Shown: positions 1-11,800 of the stretch, piece by piece | How the letters are laid out: every line of letters starts with the position of its first letter | How positions within the stretch are numbered: position 1 is the first letter of the stretch | Source of the DNA: Lathyrus oleraceus | Lineage: Eukaryota; Streptophyta; Magnoliopsida; Fabales; Fabaceae | Length of the DNA stretch: 64,000 nucleotides | Direction of reading: 5' to 3' | NCBI RefSeq assembly: GCF_024323335.1 | Contig: NC_066585.1 | Location: 184,096,294-184,160,293, forward strand | The notes under the pieces: model-generated | What the model was told of the DNA's origin: nothing | Databases searched by the model: none | The model's input: the letters and a program-made list of their open reading frames with translations, nothing else | Translations under genes and position numbers: made by a program

Positions 1-623
1 TCACCTACAGACATCTCCTTCAACAACAACAACACCTGTAACAATCAGAATTTCCTTCTGACATCTCCTTCAACATCTGTAACATTCAGAATCACATTCT
101 GACATCTCCTTTAACATCACTGAACATCATTCTGTTCAACATCAGACATCTCCTTCAACATCACAGAACATCATTCTGTTCAACATCATCGGCTATCATT
201 AGCCTAACTAGCTACATCAGCACATGATAACTGCAGCTCATCACATCTCCACACATTAACTGCAGCTCTCCACATAATAACTTCTACCCCTTTTTAGTCA
301 AAATAGACCAAAGTGACCAATTAGACAAAATAAATGTCAATCAGTCCAACAGAGAATGTCACAAAGGATGTTATAACATATAAAATGTTAAAAGACAATG
401 TCAGGTGGTACAAACCATAATTATACACAACTGCAATAGCTGAGATAATCAAAAATCCAGGGAACTCATACAGAGCCCAAATATTACATCATGGCATCAG
501 AAAAGGACTGCCAAAAAATTACAAACATCAAACAGAAAAGCAACACACCATCCAAACATCCAAAACATCCAAAACAACATCCAGAACACACAACATTAAC
601 AAGGGAACCATCACCATAACAAC
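1..623 (-). repeat. RE1 3' untranslated region with short CATCTCCTT/CATTCTGTT repeats
   Basis: No coding potential is visible. Bases 1-200 are built from imperfect repeats of about 20-60 bp around ACATCTCCTTCAACATC and GAACATCATTCTGTTCAAC. The rest is A-rich and unremarkable. It lies between the stop of the extra ORF (624) and the 3' LTR, which is outside the window. Confidence 0.6.
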
Positions 624-2420
624 TTAGTCTGAGGAGGTAGCATCTTCTTCACCTTCAGATCCAGAACTGCCACTAGATTGATCTTGAGAATTAGACCTCT
701 CATATGAGGTATGGGCATCTGTCTCCTTGGCTTCACCAACCTTATCCATCTCTTCTTGCTCCAAGCTACTAATGAGAACCTCTAAAGCCTCTTTACTAGC
801 CTTGGCCACCCTAATCCCATTTTACAACTCCTTACAGGTTTCTTTTAATTGAGCAATCAGGCCACCTTGTGAGGCTGGCTCCTTCCTTGTAGATGTCATG
901 ACAATGTCATTGACATGACTGCCTTCAAATAACTTGTAATGAATGGATAATGGAGGCTTCCTTATACAGGGGATATCACTTGTGTTTAGAATACCAGGTT
1001 ATTGGCTTAAAATAATTCCACAAATGATCGAGGGAAAGGAAATTGGAAGCTTTACTGCATTAGTGGAGGCATGTCTAACAATTTTTTCAAACATGAACCT
1101 TCCATAATCAAAGTTGAGCCTGGTTCCAATAGCATATATAATCCTTCCAAGAGCATTAAATATTGTTGAGATATGGTTTATGGGCACCCAGTTGGCTGAA
1201 CCTATCTTATGCAAGATAGCATATTTTACAGTTAATTTGCCAGTAGATAGATGCTTTTTGCTTGGCCATTCCTTGACTTGACCAGCAGTGATTGTCCTAC
1301 AGACTTCATTGTCTGTGGCTTCTAACTCAATAACTCCTTCAGTTCCTCTTCCTAGGAATTTATTGATGATAGTTGGGGAGAACCTTACACACCTTCCTCT
1401 CACAAAGACCTTGCAGAATTCTTTGATTTTCTTGTCAAAAATATCCTCTGGGATATTCACCACAAACTCCTTCACTAAACCTTCAAAACATTGGGGCAAA
1501 GCACTAAATGTTTTCATCAAACCAGCAGTCTTGATCAATTCCATGACCTCCTTCACTTCTACAGCCTCCTTCCCTAGCTCCCTTTCCACATCAACTCTCC
1601 TTTGTATAACAAATTTCCACTTGGTTGCACCATCTTCCAAATGAAATGAAATGTTGTCCAAATGCACAACTGCAACCTTAGCTGGAGACTTTTTAACAGT
1701 CTGCCTTTTAGCAGGAGAGATGTCTGGGACATCGTCTTCGACATCATCTTCAAAGTCAGAACTTTCTCTGACCTTTGTTTTCTTGACTTCCACTTTACTC
1801 CATGATTTAGAAGGACCTACAGTAGCAACCTTCTTACCTGTTCTGGCTGTCAACATCTCAGCCACAATCTTGCCTTTCCTGGTCTTCATTTTCTTTGCAA
1901 CACTTGGTTTCAAGTGATAAACCAAGGTGTCATTTTCCTCTTCTGAACTCTCTTCCTCCAAATCAATAACTTTCTCAGCAGTGTCATGCTTCTTAGATTG
2001 AGAAGCATCTATAGGTTTCTTGTTATGCATGGTTTTTCCTAGAGAACACAGTCCCTCAGCAGCCATGTCTTTCTCTGATATAGATGAATCATCATCTTTC
2101 TCAGTTTGAGATTCCACCTCAGGTGAGGGGTCCCTTCTAGACAGAGGAGTCGAAACTCCCTTGACTGAGTGTCCTTCATTTAGAATCCTAGTTACCAGGT
2201 TCCTAATGACACGATCTGTATAGTGCATGTCATCCTTAGGTGGAGGGTTTTCAGAGTTGTTACCTTGATTGTTTCCTGCCGTGGAAGAAGGACCAGGGGC
2301 GTCGCCTGGGATTACAGAAAGAGGAATAACTTCCAAAACATCTTTATCCAGAAACTCCATGGAGGGAGTCCTTGCTTTGTGAGTGGGTTTTGATCCAGGG
2401 GATGAGGGATGTTGTGACAT
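624..2420 (-). pseudogene. RE1 extra (envelope-position) ORF, broken by two stop codons
   Basis: One minus frame runs from the ATG at 2420 to the stop at 624, about 599 codons, with in-frame stops at 999-1001 and 822-824. The 473-residue N-terminal piece is rich in Ser, Lys and acidic residues for about 250 residues. A globular half follows (motifs FVRGRCVRFSPTIINKFLG and SANWVPINHISTIFNALGR) that resembles the plant domain labelled 'putative plant transposon protein'. The C-terminal tail is acidic and Ser-rich, ending SGSEGEEDATSSD. I see no signal peptide or clear membrane anchor, so a viral-type envelope role is not supported. Position and family suggest the SIRE-type third ORF, whose function is unknown. 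Confidence 0.75.
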
Positions 2421-2627
2421 TTTGTTGAACTTTTGAGAAAATTCTTGTTGCCCTAGCAGAGGTTGTCTGAGAAGTTGGATGAAGATGGAAATGGTTGTGT
2501 TGAGGTAGCATGTGGAAATGGTATAGATACTATTTCCAATACTAGGTAATGATTTACCATAAATGAGGCACTTTCTTTTAAGTGGGAAGACAATATTTTT
2601 ATTACCTTTTCCACTCCACTTTAATTG
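2421..2627. other. Spacer between RE1 pol and extra ORF
   Basis: About 200 bases with no ORF. In the sense (minus) direction it is the stretch between the pol stop and the ATG at 2420. I see no clear TATA element here, unlike the matching spacers of RE2 and RE4. Confidence 0.5.
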
Positions 2628-4820
2628 CTATGAATTCTCATGAATACAAATCCCCAATTTCCCTCTTAAACATTCAAACTGATTAGCATCCAAAGCCTTT
2701 GTAAATATGTCAGCAAATTGCCTTTCAGTAGTAACATGCTCTAGCGCTATGATTTTCTCTTCCATAAGTTCTCTAATGAAGTGATGACGAATATCAATGT
2801 GCTTTGTCCTGCTGTGCTGAATACGATTTTTGGAAATATTTATAGCATTCAGGTTGTCAGAGTACAATGTCATGGCATCTTGTGTGACATTGTATTCAGT
2901 CAACATTTGTTTCATCCAAACCAGTTGAGAGCAACTACTCCCAGCTGCTATGTATTCAGCTTGATATCTAGCACAAACACCTACAGCAAAGGCAATGTCA
3001 GGTCTGCTTGCTGTGAGATATAGCAGACTTCCCATCATGCTTCTATATAGACTTTGATCTACACTAACACCACTTTCATCTTTGGAGACCTTCAAATGTG
3101 TAATAGCAGGTATCCTTTTATGCCTTGCATTCTCCATGCCAAACTTCTTAACAATGTTCTTGGCATATTTACTTTGAGATAGAAAGATAGAACCTTCCAC
3201 CTGCCTGACTTGTAGCCCAGGGAAATAGGTCATCTCTCCAACAAGGCTCGTCTCAAACTCAGACTTCATCTGTCTAACAAAATGTTCGACCATCTGATCT
3301 GACATCCCACCAAACATAATATCATCCATATATATTTGAGCCACCATGAGTTTTCCTCCTTCATTCTTAACAAATAGGATTCTGTCAATACCTCCCTTGT
3401 TGATTTTGTCATCTTCAGGTTCAACTTGAGGAGGTTCACCCTCATTATTTTTGTCTGAGAAGTCAGTTGGGGGATCATTCTGAGATGTCTCAACATCGTC
3501 TGTGACATCAGTCTGTTGATCATCATCCACAGCATTGATAGATTCCATCATTAATTTTGTTCTGGAATTAGAGACTCTGTATGCTCTGTTGTTTGTTGAG
3601 TAGCCTAGAAAAATTCCTTCATCACTTTTGGGATTCATCTTCCTTCTTTGTTCATGATCAGTCAAGATATAACATTTACTACCAAACACATGGAAGTATT
3701 TGACTGTAGGTCTTCTCCCTTTCCAGACTTCATATAGGGTTGTAGGAGTTCCTTTCAAGGTTACTCTGTTGTAAACATAACAGGCTGTGTTCAAAGCTTT
3801 AGCCCAGAAATGGTAGGGCAATTTCTTAGCATGAATCATAGCTTTGGCTGATTCTTGAAGAGTTCTATTTTTCCTTTCCACCACACCATTTTGCTGAGGA
3901 GTAATGGGAGATGAGAGCTCATGATGAATTCCTTCTGAAGAACAGAATTTAGCAAATTGGTTGTTCCTAAATTCCTTCCCATGATCACTTCTAATTTTGA
4001 TAACTTGACTTTCCTTTTCTCTTTGAAGTTTGAGACAAAGATATTTGAAGACTTCAAAAACATCAGATTTTTCTCTTATAAAATTCATCCAGGTGTATCT
4101 GGAGAAGTCATCCACCACTAAATAAGCATAATTCTTCCCACCAAGGCTTTCCACCTGCATGGGTCCCATCAAATCCATATGGAGGAGTTCCAAAACTTTG
4201 GAAGTGGTGTCATGTCTGAGCTTCTGGTGTGACATCCTTGTCTGACATTCCCCACATACTTTTCTTTCATCAATCTTCAAGTTGGGAATTCCTCTAACAA
4301 CTTCAACAGATATAACCCTCTTCATACCTTTAAGATGCAGATGGCTCAACCTTTGATGCCATGTCTTCACTTCTTCTTCTTTGGCTAAGGTACACATTGA
4401 AGAGTAACCAGTTTCTTGAGAACTCCACATGTAACAGTTGTCTTTAGACCTGACTCCTTTCATGATCACTTCACTTTCTTTGTTAGTAATCAGACATTCA
4501 GTTTTAGTGAAGTTAACATTTAGACCTTGGTCACACAGTTGACTGATGCTTATTAGATTTGCAGTTAAGCCCTTAACAAGTAGGACACTGTCAAGATCAG
4601 GAACTCCAGGGCAATCAAGCTTACCAATCCCCTTGATTTCACCCTTTGCTCCATCATCAAAGGTTACATAGCTTGTGGCATGAGGATGAAGGCCAGTTAG
4701 TAGGTTTTTGTTTCCAGTCATGTTTCTGGAGCACCCACTATTAAAATACCAATCTTCTTTGGCTAAAACTCTGAAGGAAGTATGAGCTATTAGACTTGTA
4801 ACATTAGTCTTATGACCCAT
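2628..4820 (-). pseudogene. RE1 pol: protease, integrase and internally deleted RT/RNase H, still an open 730-codon frame
   Basis: The frame is open from the ATG at 4820 to 2628 but encodes a crippled polyprotein. The protease motif reads DWYFNSGCS near residue 26; the family has D in place of N, so the catalytic Asp is lost. The integrase zinc region (H..H then CGEC) and the D, D, E residues (HMDLMGP, IRSDHGKEF, NGVVERKNR) are present. After the acidic linker the frame jumps directly to GGIDRILFVKN, so the N-terminal half of reverse transcriptase, including its first catalytic Asp, is missing; YMDD remains. A second in-frame jump, from GVCARYQ to AEYIAAGSS, removes most of RNase H with its DADW motif. 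Both deletions keep frame. Autonomous transposition is not possible. Confidence 0.85.
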
Positions 4821-6556
4821 TACTTTTTGTTGATAGGCCTGTGATGTTTGGGTCTAGGTTGATGGTGAGCAGGACTAGGATAACCATATAGCTTATAGCA
4901 GAAAGGCTTTATGTGGCCAAATTTTCCACAGTAATGACATCTCCATCTTTCGTGTTTCCCTTTCTGCTGTCTTCCCTTACGATGTTGTGACATATGATGT
5001 GACATCTCAGGTTTTCTTTTAATATGGCTGCACTTAGGTTTGGATTTAGGTTTGCCACCAGTGTAACTGCACTCAGGCTTAGATTCATTGAACCCAATGC
5101 CAGATTTGTCTCCTATTATTTGTCCAGTCTGGAGAATCTTGTCTAAGGTGTCAGATCCATTATTTAGCATTCTTACATACTTGGTCATCTCATCCAGTTT
5201 AGAATTCAAGAATACAACTTCAGTCTTTAACTTGGAGATGGTTTCCACATGTTCTTCCTTCTCATTCTCTAGTTGTGCTATCACTTTCTTCTGGCTTTCA
5301 ACTTGTTGACTCTCATCTAGTTTGGCATTCAGAACCACTGCTTCTGTTTTAATTTAGAGATGGTTTCCAAGTGTTCTACCTTCTCATTCTCCAGTTGAGT
5401 TATCACCTTCTTCTGGCTTTCAACCTGTTTACACACTTCTGCACTTCTGTGACACAACTTTCTGTAGGTAGTGGCCAACTCTTCAAAGGTTACTTCATCA
5501 TCACTTGAGTCTTCATCAGAACCCAATCTTCCAATCAAAGCAGTCACCAAATTTGTAGACTCTTCTATTTCACTTTCATCAGACCAAGTGACAGCAAGAC
5601 TCCTCTTCTGTTTCTTGAGGTAGGTTCCACATTCAGTTCTAATGTGTCCATACCCATCACATTCATGGCACTGAACTCCTTTTCCTTCTTTGGGCTTTTC
5701 ATCTGACCTTGTTCTTCTTCCAGCATTGTTGGGTTTATTGATGTCAGATGAGATGTTCTTGACATTTGCCTGAGATCTTACATCCATCTTTTCAGAAGTC
5801 TGTTGAATTGTCTTCCCAGCATTGCTACATCATTTTCCAAATCTTCATCAACATCCTTACCACTTTCCTCCTATTCCTCCTCAATGTTTGACATGAAGGC
5901 GATGCTTTTGGATTTCTTTTCAGATCCATCACACATTCCCATCTCAAATGTTTGGAGGGAACCAATCAGCTCATCAACTCTCATATTGGAGATGTCTTGA
6001 GACTCTTCTATGGCTGTCACCTTCATAGCAAATCTCTTAGAGAGTGACCTGAGTATTTTCCTTACTAATTTTTCATCTGACATCTTCTCTCCCAGGGCTC
6101 CTAAGGCATTAGCAATTTCAAGGATACTCATATGAAATTCATGAATATTTTCATCTTCTTTCATCCTTAAATTTTCAAACTTGGTGGTGAGCAACTGCAA
6201 TCTAGACATCTTCACTCTAGAGGTGCCTTCATGAGTGGTTTTAAGAATGTCCCAAGAATCTTTAGCCACCTCACAGTTGTTTATCAATCTGAAGATATTC
6301 TTGTCTACTCCATTGAATATAGCATTCAATGCTTTAGAATTTCCAAGGGTTATATCATCCTCCTCCTTGGTCCATTGTTCTTTAGGCTTTTTATCAATTG
6401 TAGCTTCTCCTTCCTTAGTAACTACTGGATGTTCCCAGCCTTCCAAGCCTTATCATCTAGAGATTTTAGGAAGGCTACCATTCGAGGTTTCCAGTAGTCA
6501 TAGTTGGATCCATCCAAAATAGGTGGCCTGTGAACAGATCCTCCATCTCTCTCCAT
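4820..6556 (-). pseudogene. RE1 gag, broken by frameshifts and a stop
   Basis: The likely start is the ATG at 6556, 54 bases after the primer site. A small deletion near 6445 shifts the frame into the 191-residue piece at 6446-5871, which has the UBN2-type copia gag fold (RLQLLTTKFENLRMKEDEN). A stop at 5871-5873 and a one-base slip near 5787 follow. Then comes a coiled-coil region with a zinc-knuckle-like CHECDGYGHIRTEC, a further slip near 5330, and a second knuckle CHYCGKFGHIKPFC near 4940. The stop overlaps the pol start (TAATG at 4822-4818), in a different frame. The function is the particle-forming nucleocapsid polyprotein; this copy is dead. Confidence 0.85.
5190..5432 (-). repeat. 122-bp tandem duplication inside RE1 gag coiled coil
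   Basis: Two adjacent copies encode VESQKKVITQLENEKVEH and VESQKKVIAQLENEKEEH followed by the same ETISKLK segment. The period is 122 bp (TGGTTTCCA at 5239 and 5361). The protein repeat is 41 residues, which needs 123 bp, so one base has been lost. That accounts for the frameshift near 5330. Confidence 0.8.
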
Positions 6557-6609
6557 AATACCAGAAAGTATTGTCCCTAGATCTCACCCAGAACCAGAGC
6601 AGGATGCCT

Positions 6610-6621
6610 GCTCTGATACCA
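6610..6621 (-). other. RE1 primer binding site (tRNA-Met type)
   Basis: The minus strand reads TGGTATCAGAGC, complementary to the initiator tRNA-Met 3' end. It starts two bases inside the 5' LTR end. This fixes the element's orientation and the inner LTR edge at 6624. Confidence 0.9.
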
Positions 6622-7198
6622 ATTGAAATTCTAGTACCAGATATGAGATGTCGAAGGTAATGTCACGAAACTAATATCTGAATGATACAAACATGATAAA
6701 GATAACGAACAATAATGCAAGAGACACAAGCAATTGTTAACCCAGTTCGGTGCAACTCACGTACGCCTGGGGGCTACCAAGCTAAGAAGGAAATCCACTA
6801 AAATAGAATCAGTTCAAAGGCTCTCAGTAAACAACACAAGTTACAGTCTTTTTCACCTAATCTCTACCCATGTGACTTCTACCTAAGAACTCTTAGATAT
6901 GAGATCCCACTCACTCCCCCTCAATCACACAAGTGATATTAAACAAGAATTACAATGAAAAGAAGACACTCTTCAAAGACACACACTTGATCTTACTTAG
7001 CAGCTTCAATTAAGTAGACACACACTCATGCTTAAAAGCTCTGAGGGACAAATTACAAATCAAAAATCAGACCAATTCAATCATCTATGGATGAATTGAA
7101 TGACTTACAAGTCACACGACCACACAAGACTTAAACCCTTATTTTCTCTCAATATTTCGCTATGTATTTCTTGTGTATCAAATCAGGTTTTCCATGTC

Positions 7199-7207
7199 CT
7201 TTTTATA
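7199..7207 (-). promoter_or_regulatory. RE1 LTR TATA box
   Basis: The minus strand reads TATAAAAAG about 455 bases into the LTR, the expected place for the Pol II promoter that makes the genomic RNA. A downstream start is inferred only. Confidence 0.6.
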
Positions 7208-7420
7208 GAAGCTTTCAGCTGGGCTTGGACATCATAAAACCCTAAAACTATTTTCCATTCAAATCTTCTTATGACAGTTGGTTAGATCTCTTTGGAAAAT
7301 AAGTTAATCACGTTGTAATCATTGATTGATAGCGTTTACAATTAACTCATCAATCAAATATAGATTGCCATTAAAAGCGCAATCACATAACACATAACAT
7401 TCAGACTGAATGTTCTGTAT

Positions 7421-7570
7421 ACAGATGTCATGACATCGGGTCTGACATCCTGGAACAATCCTGCATAATTCCATTTTAAATATCCAGCAGGTACATAATA
7501 TCAGATGTCATGACATCGGGTATGACATCCTAAAACAATCCTGCATAATTATATTTTCAACATCCAGCAG
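7421..7570 (-). repeat. 80-bp direct duplication in RE1 U3, each copy with a 14-bp palindrome
   Basis: GATGTCATGACATC is a perfect palindrome at 7424-7437 and again at 7504-7517. It is embedded in two near-identical 80-bp units that also contain AACAATCCTGCATAATT. The position, upstream of the TATA box, suits a duplicated transcription-factor site. The factor is unknown. Confidence 0.75.
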
Positions 7571-7739
7571 GTACATAGATATCTTATGTTAAGACATCAC
7601 TTGTAACATCTTGTGAACACTCTTGGTTTTACCAAAGTTGCTGCTAACACTTAGAACCAACAAGATTCATTTTCATTCTGAAAAAATTAATTATGGACTT
7701 TTGTCCATAATGAAAAGATGAATTTTAGAATGATAAGTC

Positions 7740-8152
7740 TTCAAAACTCTAGATAAGGTTCTGACAATTTATTTGTTGATGAATCAGAAAGGTTCTGATC
7801 AAAAATAATCTTATCGATTGGTCTTCTTGATTCTATACAATTGTCGCATTAAATGTTTGTCTTGTCAATTGATAGTGTGTGGTTCTTAGTGGTGAGAGTT
7901 GTCCCACTTTTTGAGCATGTGTACTAATGGTGTGACACATTGGGTTTCACATATCTTGGAATTAAGCTAAAATCTATTACGATTCCCCCCATGTCTGTGT
8001 AATTTTTAACTTGTCATAATTGCAAAAAGTTTCTTATACAAACCCACTTCACTCACATTTTCTCACTACGCGCACAATATTCCCACACTTTCTTCTTTCA
8101 AACCTTCAAACACCATCTCTGCAACTGTTCATCCTCTTCTTCAACTTCAACA
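7740..8152 (+). promoter_or_regulatory. RE2 putative internal promoter before the extra ORF
   Basis: This spacer aligns with 27680-28092 in RE4. Shared blocks are GTGGTTCTTAGTGG, TTGTCCCACTTT, GTGACACATTGGGTTT, a TATA-like element (TATACAAACCC here, TATATAAACCCC in RE4), TTCACTCACATTTTC and a pyrimidine-rich leader ending in CAATGG. The layout resembles a plant gene promoter and 5' UTR. Promoter function is inferred. Confidence 0.5.
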
Positions 8153-8498
8153 ATGGCTGCTCCTCAACAACAAATTCAACAACAAAAATCTCCCCAATCG
8201 CTCAATGGCTGATAAAAAACAAGAACAACAACAACAAGCTCAACCTCAATCTTCTTCTTAGTCATCTGCTGATAAAAACACTCCTCCATCCAAGGAAGAA
8301 ATATGTGGTAGTAATATCCCATCGAAAAACTGTCATATCTTCACCAAGATCGATCCTCCAGAAATCTTGGTGTAGTACTTGGAAGTTTGTCTAGAGGACA
8401 ACATTGATCCAATGGTGGATCCCTTAAATCTATCAGATGACTACCCAACTGTTCTGTCGCCGCCTCCTCCTTCCCTAAACCCTTGGTTCTCAAAATAG
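8153..8498 (+). pseudogene. RE2 extra ORF, collapsed fragment
   Basis: It starts ATGGCTGCTCCTCAACAACAA (M-A-A-P-Q-Q), matching the position of the RE4 extra ORF start. The frame is soon full of stops. A second stretch near 8370-8498 in another frame encodes YLEVCLEDNIDP..PLNL, similar to YLESCLRDELEP..PFNL in RE4 (near 29050). The middle of the gene is therefore deleted. No function remains. Confidence 0.6.
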
Positions 8499-8889
8499 TG
8501 GTTGCACATGTGTGTCCTTATTTTGTCTAAGTACGTCTGTGCTTTTTATGTTGTTTAAGTATTATTTGTATTTATATCATGTTTTTAAGTATTTCCGTTT
8601 GTGAAGTTTATTGTATCATCCCTGCCTTATGGCATTTTTTAATAAAAATCTTATTTTTTTTCTTTCCAATATAGTCTTTTATTTTATTTCATTTGTCTAT
8701 GTCTTTTTGATTGATGACAAATGGGGAGAAACATATTTAAGGGGAGGCATAATAATTGATTTTGATATACCTATATTCTTAAATAAGAACCCAAACATTT
8801 ATTAATGTTTACCCAAACATTTATTAATGTTTCTAATAATAAGTACTTCAAAGAATAGTTTTTTAATTGTTTTACAGGGGTATAAGACT
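8499..8889. other. RE2 sequence downstream of the extra ORF
   Basis: AT-rich, with no supported gene. It includes GATGACAAATGGGGAGAAA and a short direct repeat (CCCAAACATTTATTAATGTTT twice, 8791-8832). It ends where the Ogre LTR similarity begins. Confidence 0.5.
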
Positions 8890-11800
8890 TGGGTTGGGAG
8901 TTGTGTGAGTGGTTTGAGACCACCAAGCATGCTTGAATTGTATATTATTGCTTTTCTTATTTTGTTTACTAACCAAAAGCACTAAAATATGCCACTAACT
9001 TCTTTTGTTTTGAAGCTCAAGTGATCACATATGCCCTTGCTCCTAGGAGGCTCATATGCTCATTGAAATGGCTAGAGGAAGATGAAAGAAAGCATGAAAA
9101 TGGTTCCCAAAGATCTCAATCATCATATATGTCTCCTAAGTATCTCAATTTTCCAATTTGATCAAGATAACCCAAAGGGCTTGAGGCTTGTTTCACAAGG
9201 AAACCCTAATTCAACTGTGCATTGATTGTGCCTTGCTCATGAAGCAACCTCAACCTATGATCAAATTCAATCAAGGTAAGTTCTTTCATTCATTATTTTA
9301 TGCATATATGAGCCTATGTGAGTATCCTCAATCATTCATTCATCAAGATTTGAAGTTTGGCTTTGAGAAGTTGACCAGTCAAGTCATCTAACTAAATTGA
9401 GATCCATTGAGACCTAACTTTTGATGTGTTTGTCAAATTAAGATGACCCCAAGAGAAAAAATGTTATTAATAGCCATATGCAAAACTTTCATGTTCATCA
9501 AAAATCCATTTGAAACTTGGAAGTTCATCATTCATTTCAAAACATTATAGGTCATTTTGATTGAAACCCTAATTTTGGGTCAACTTCCCAAGGACCTAAC
9601 TTCCTTATTTTTTATGATTTTGAGGTGAGAACAATTGCATTGTAAAGATTAAGATGTCTAATTAAAATGTTATGTTGGACAAAATTTCATAATCCTAAAA
9701 GAAACACATGTGATAATACAAAACATTATAGGTCACTTTGGACCAAAACATTTGAATCTTGAAAAAGTCCAACTTCAAGTGCCCATAACTTTCTCATAAA
9801 AACTCCAAATGATTCAACATTTAAGTCTAAATTGATCATCTTGAAAAGATATACAACTTTTTTCTTTGAGGTTTTTCCGTTTGAGGCTTGGATCAATGAA
9901 ACAGAAGGGCTAGAAGTTGGTCACTTTTGGCAAAAAAATTCAAAGGGAACTTATACATGTTTTGTACCTCAAGCTTCAAGGCCAGTTTTCACAAATTTCC
10001 AAACTCCAAATGGATTTTTGCCCAACATAGATTTTGTTCCTTATGTCAAGACATTTCCAACCATTACTCACATGCCTATGTTTGGATTTTCTATATGGGA
10101 CTTTCGAAGAGATGAATGTGTAGGTCCAAATATGCAATTCACATGGAATCTTCATGCACAAGCCATTGCAGTTCAAATTGCACATCCATTTCAACTTGGT
10201 ATGATCTCATCTTGTGATTAAAATAAATTTTTGGCCTCACATGCACCTGTACAGGCCCATGCATGGAGGACCCAAAGCTTCATGCACACGAGTTTTCCCT
10301 CACTTGGCATCAGCTCCAGCTATAAATACATTGCCATGCTCATTCCAAATTCAACCTTAAGGCAACCTGAAGCTCTGCTGAAATCAAAACCCAACCATAC
10401 CAAAGGAATTCTGATTTTTATTTTCTTAATTCAAGCTTGAATTTCAACAAAATCAGTTGATCTTCAAGACTTATTCCTTAGCCCCGCATTCATATCACAT
10501 CTCAAGATCAAATTGGAAGCAAAAGTTGGAAGGAATCGTGCTGATCAAAGTTTCTCCTCAAACGTATATGATCCAATTGTTTTGATTTGAATCTCATCAT
10601 ACAATGTGAATTGCTTGTGTTCAAATGGCTTTCTGAAGTCCTCGTGCAAGAGGCAAGCCAGTGGTGGCTTTGGTTTCATGTTTTAAAACACTTCAGTTTA
10701 CACACCTTGAATTTCCAGCTCAGATTTCTCACTTGATAGAGGTCTTGAGGACAATCCAAGGTTACAGGGGTGATGTACATCACCCTAGCTTCATTTTGGT
10801 ATATGGCTCGTGCATTTTGGTTGAGGTTCAAAAACCTGCAACTGGTGGCCGGAGTTGGTTGGTCCACCGGAGAAGATGGTGGTTTTCACCACCATCCCCA
10901 CGTGGATGCACCATGGCCTTTGGATCTCACTGCCACGTTCTAATCTCAGCCATTGTTTTATTTGACTTGTTTTAAAAACACTTTGTTGCGCGCTTGACTA
11001 ATGCCTACCATGGAAATGCGCTTCTGAGCCCTTGGATGTTGCCACGTCAATTAATGAAGTGGAACCAGCGCTCCTGATTTTTTAGCATTTTCTATTTTCT
11101 GTTTTATTTTTCTTTTATTCCATTTATTTTCAAAAATTCATAACTATTTTATTTGGAATCACAAAAATATGAGACCAACACTAAAAAATTTCTTGAAAAA
11201 TCTAGTTTCATAATCTGACTTTTAATTATTTTTGTGATTCCATTTAATATTTTTTGTGAATTATTTTGTTTTTGATAGTTTTTAATTCATTTTAAGTACT
11301 TTTTGACATCTGAAAAATCCAAAAATATTTTCTTTACACATATGGATCATGATAAGTATATGAAAAATATTCTCATCAATTTCTTAATTTATTTGAGATT
11401 TATTTGAGATTTTAATTCATTTGTGTTATATTTTATTGTTTTTAGTTGATTTTAAATAGTTTCTGTTTTCAAAAAATGTTGAGAAAATTTGTCAAACCTT
11501 GTTTGACCATGTTAGACCTATGATGATTCAATTGGACTTGTTCAAGTTGATTTGAATTGAATTTGAGGTTTAACCATATTTTGTTCATTTTATTTTATGT
11601 TTTATTTTAATTCCAAAAAATACCAAAAATTATGTTTCACCTTGTTGACTTCTAATCTTCATTTCTCTTCTGTTTACCATTGGTGGATGATGATTTCATT
11701 CACATTTGATCATTGTGTTTTGATTATGTCATTTGAATTCTCCTTTTTATCCATTTCATTTCATCTTCATCTTCTTCTTTTTATTTTGGCCAATGAGTTA

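Larger units (their letters stand above)
1..7662 (-). mobile_element. RE1: SIRE/Maximus-like Ty1/copia retrotransposon, 3' end cut by the window
   Basis: Read on the minus strand the order is 5' LTR (7662-6624), tRNA-Met type primer site, gag, pol (protease, integrase, partial reverse transcriptase, partial RNase H), then an extra ORF in the envelope position and a repeat-rich 3' UTR that runs off the left edge. Integrase before reverse transcriptase is the Ty1/copia order. A long extra ORF after pol and a 1 kb LTR beginning TGTTGGTTC are typical of the SIRE/Maximus lineage in legumes. The element lies in RE2; the five bases after its LTR (7663-7667, AGATT) would be the target duplication, but the partner is outside the window. 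Confidence 0.9.
6624..7662 (-). repeat. RE1 5' LTR (1039 bp)
   Basis: In sense direction it begins TGTTGGTTCTAAG and ends in TTTCA, giving TG...CA ends. It contains a TATA box and a duplicated U3 palindrome. No ORF of note lies inside. The 3' copy is not in the window, so age cannot be estimated. Confidence 0.9.

Noticed and set aside
1288..1917. Two plus-strand ORFs of 118 and 88 codons
   Set aside because: They are antisense to the RE1 extra ORF and reflect its biased composition.
624..2420. True retroviral envelope gene
   Set aside because: No signal peptide, cleavage site or membrane anchor is visible, and the fold resembles a plant mobile-element domain instead.
9832..10221. 129-codon ORF
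   Set aside because: It lies within the Ogre LTR remnant RE3; the matching part of the RE7 LTR is not open in the same way.
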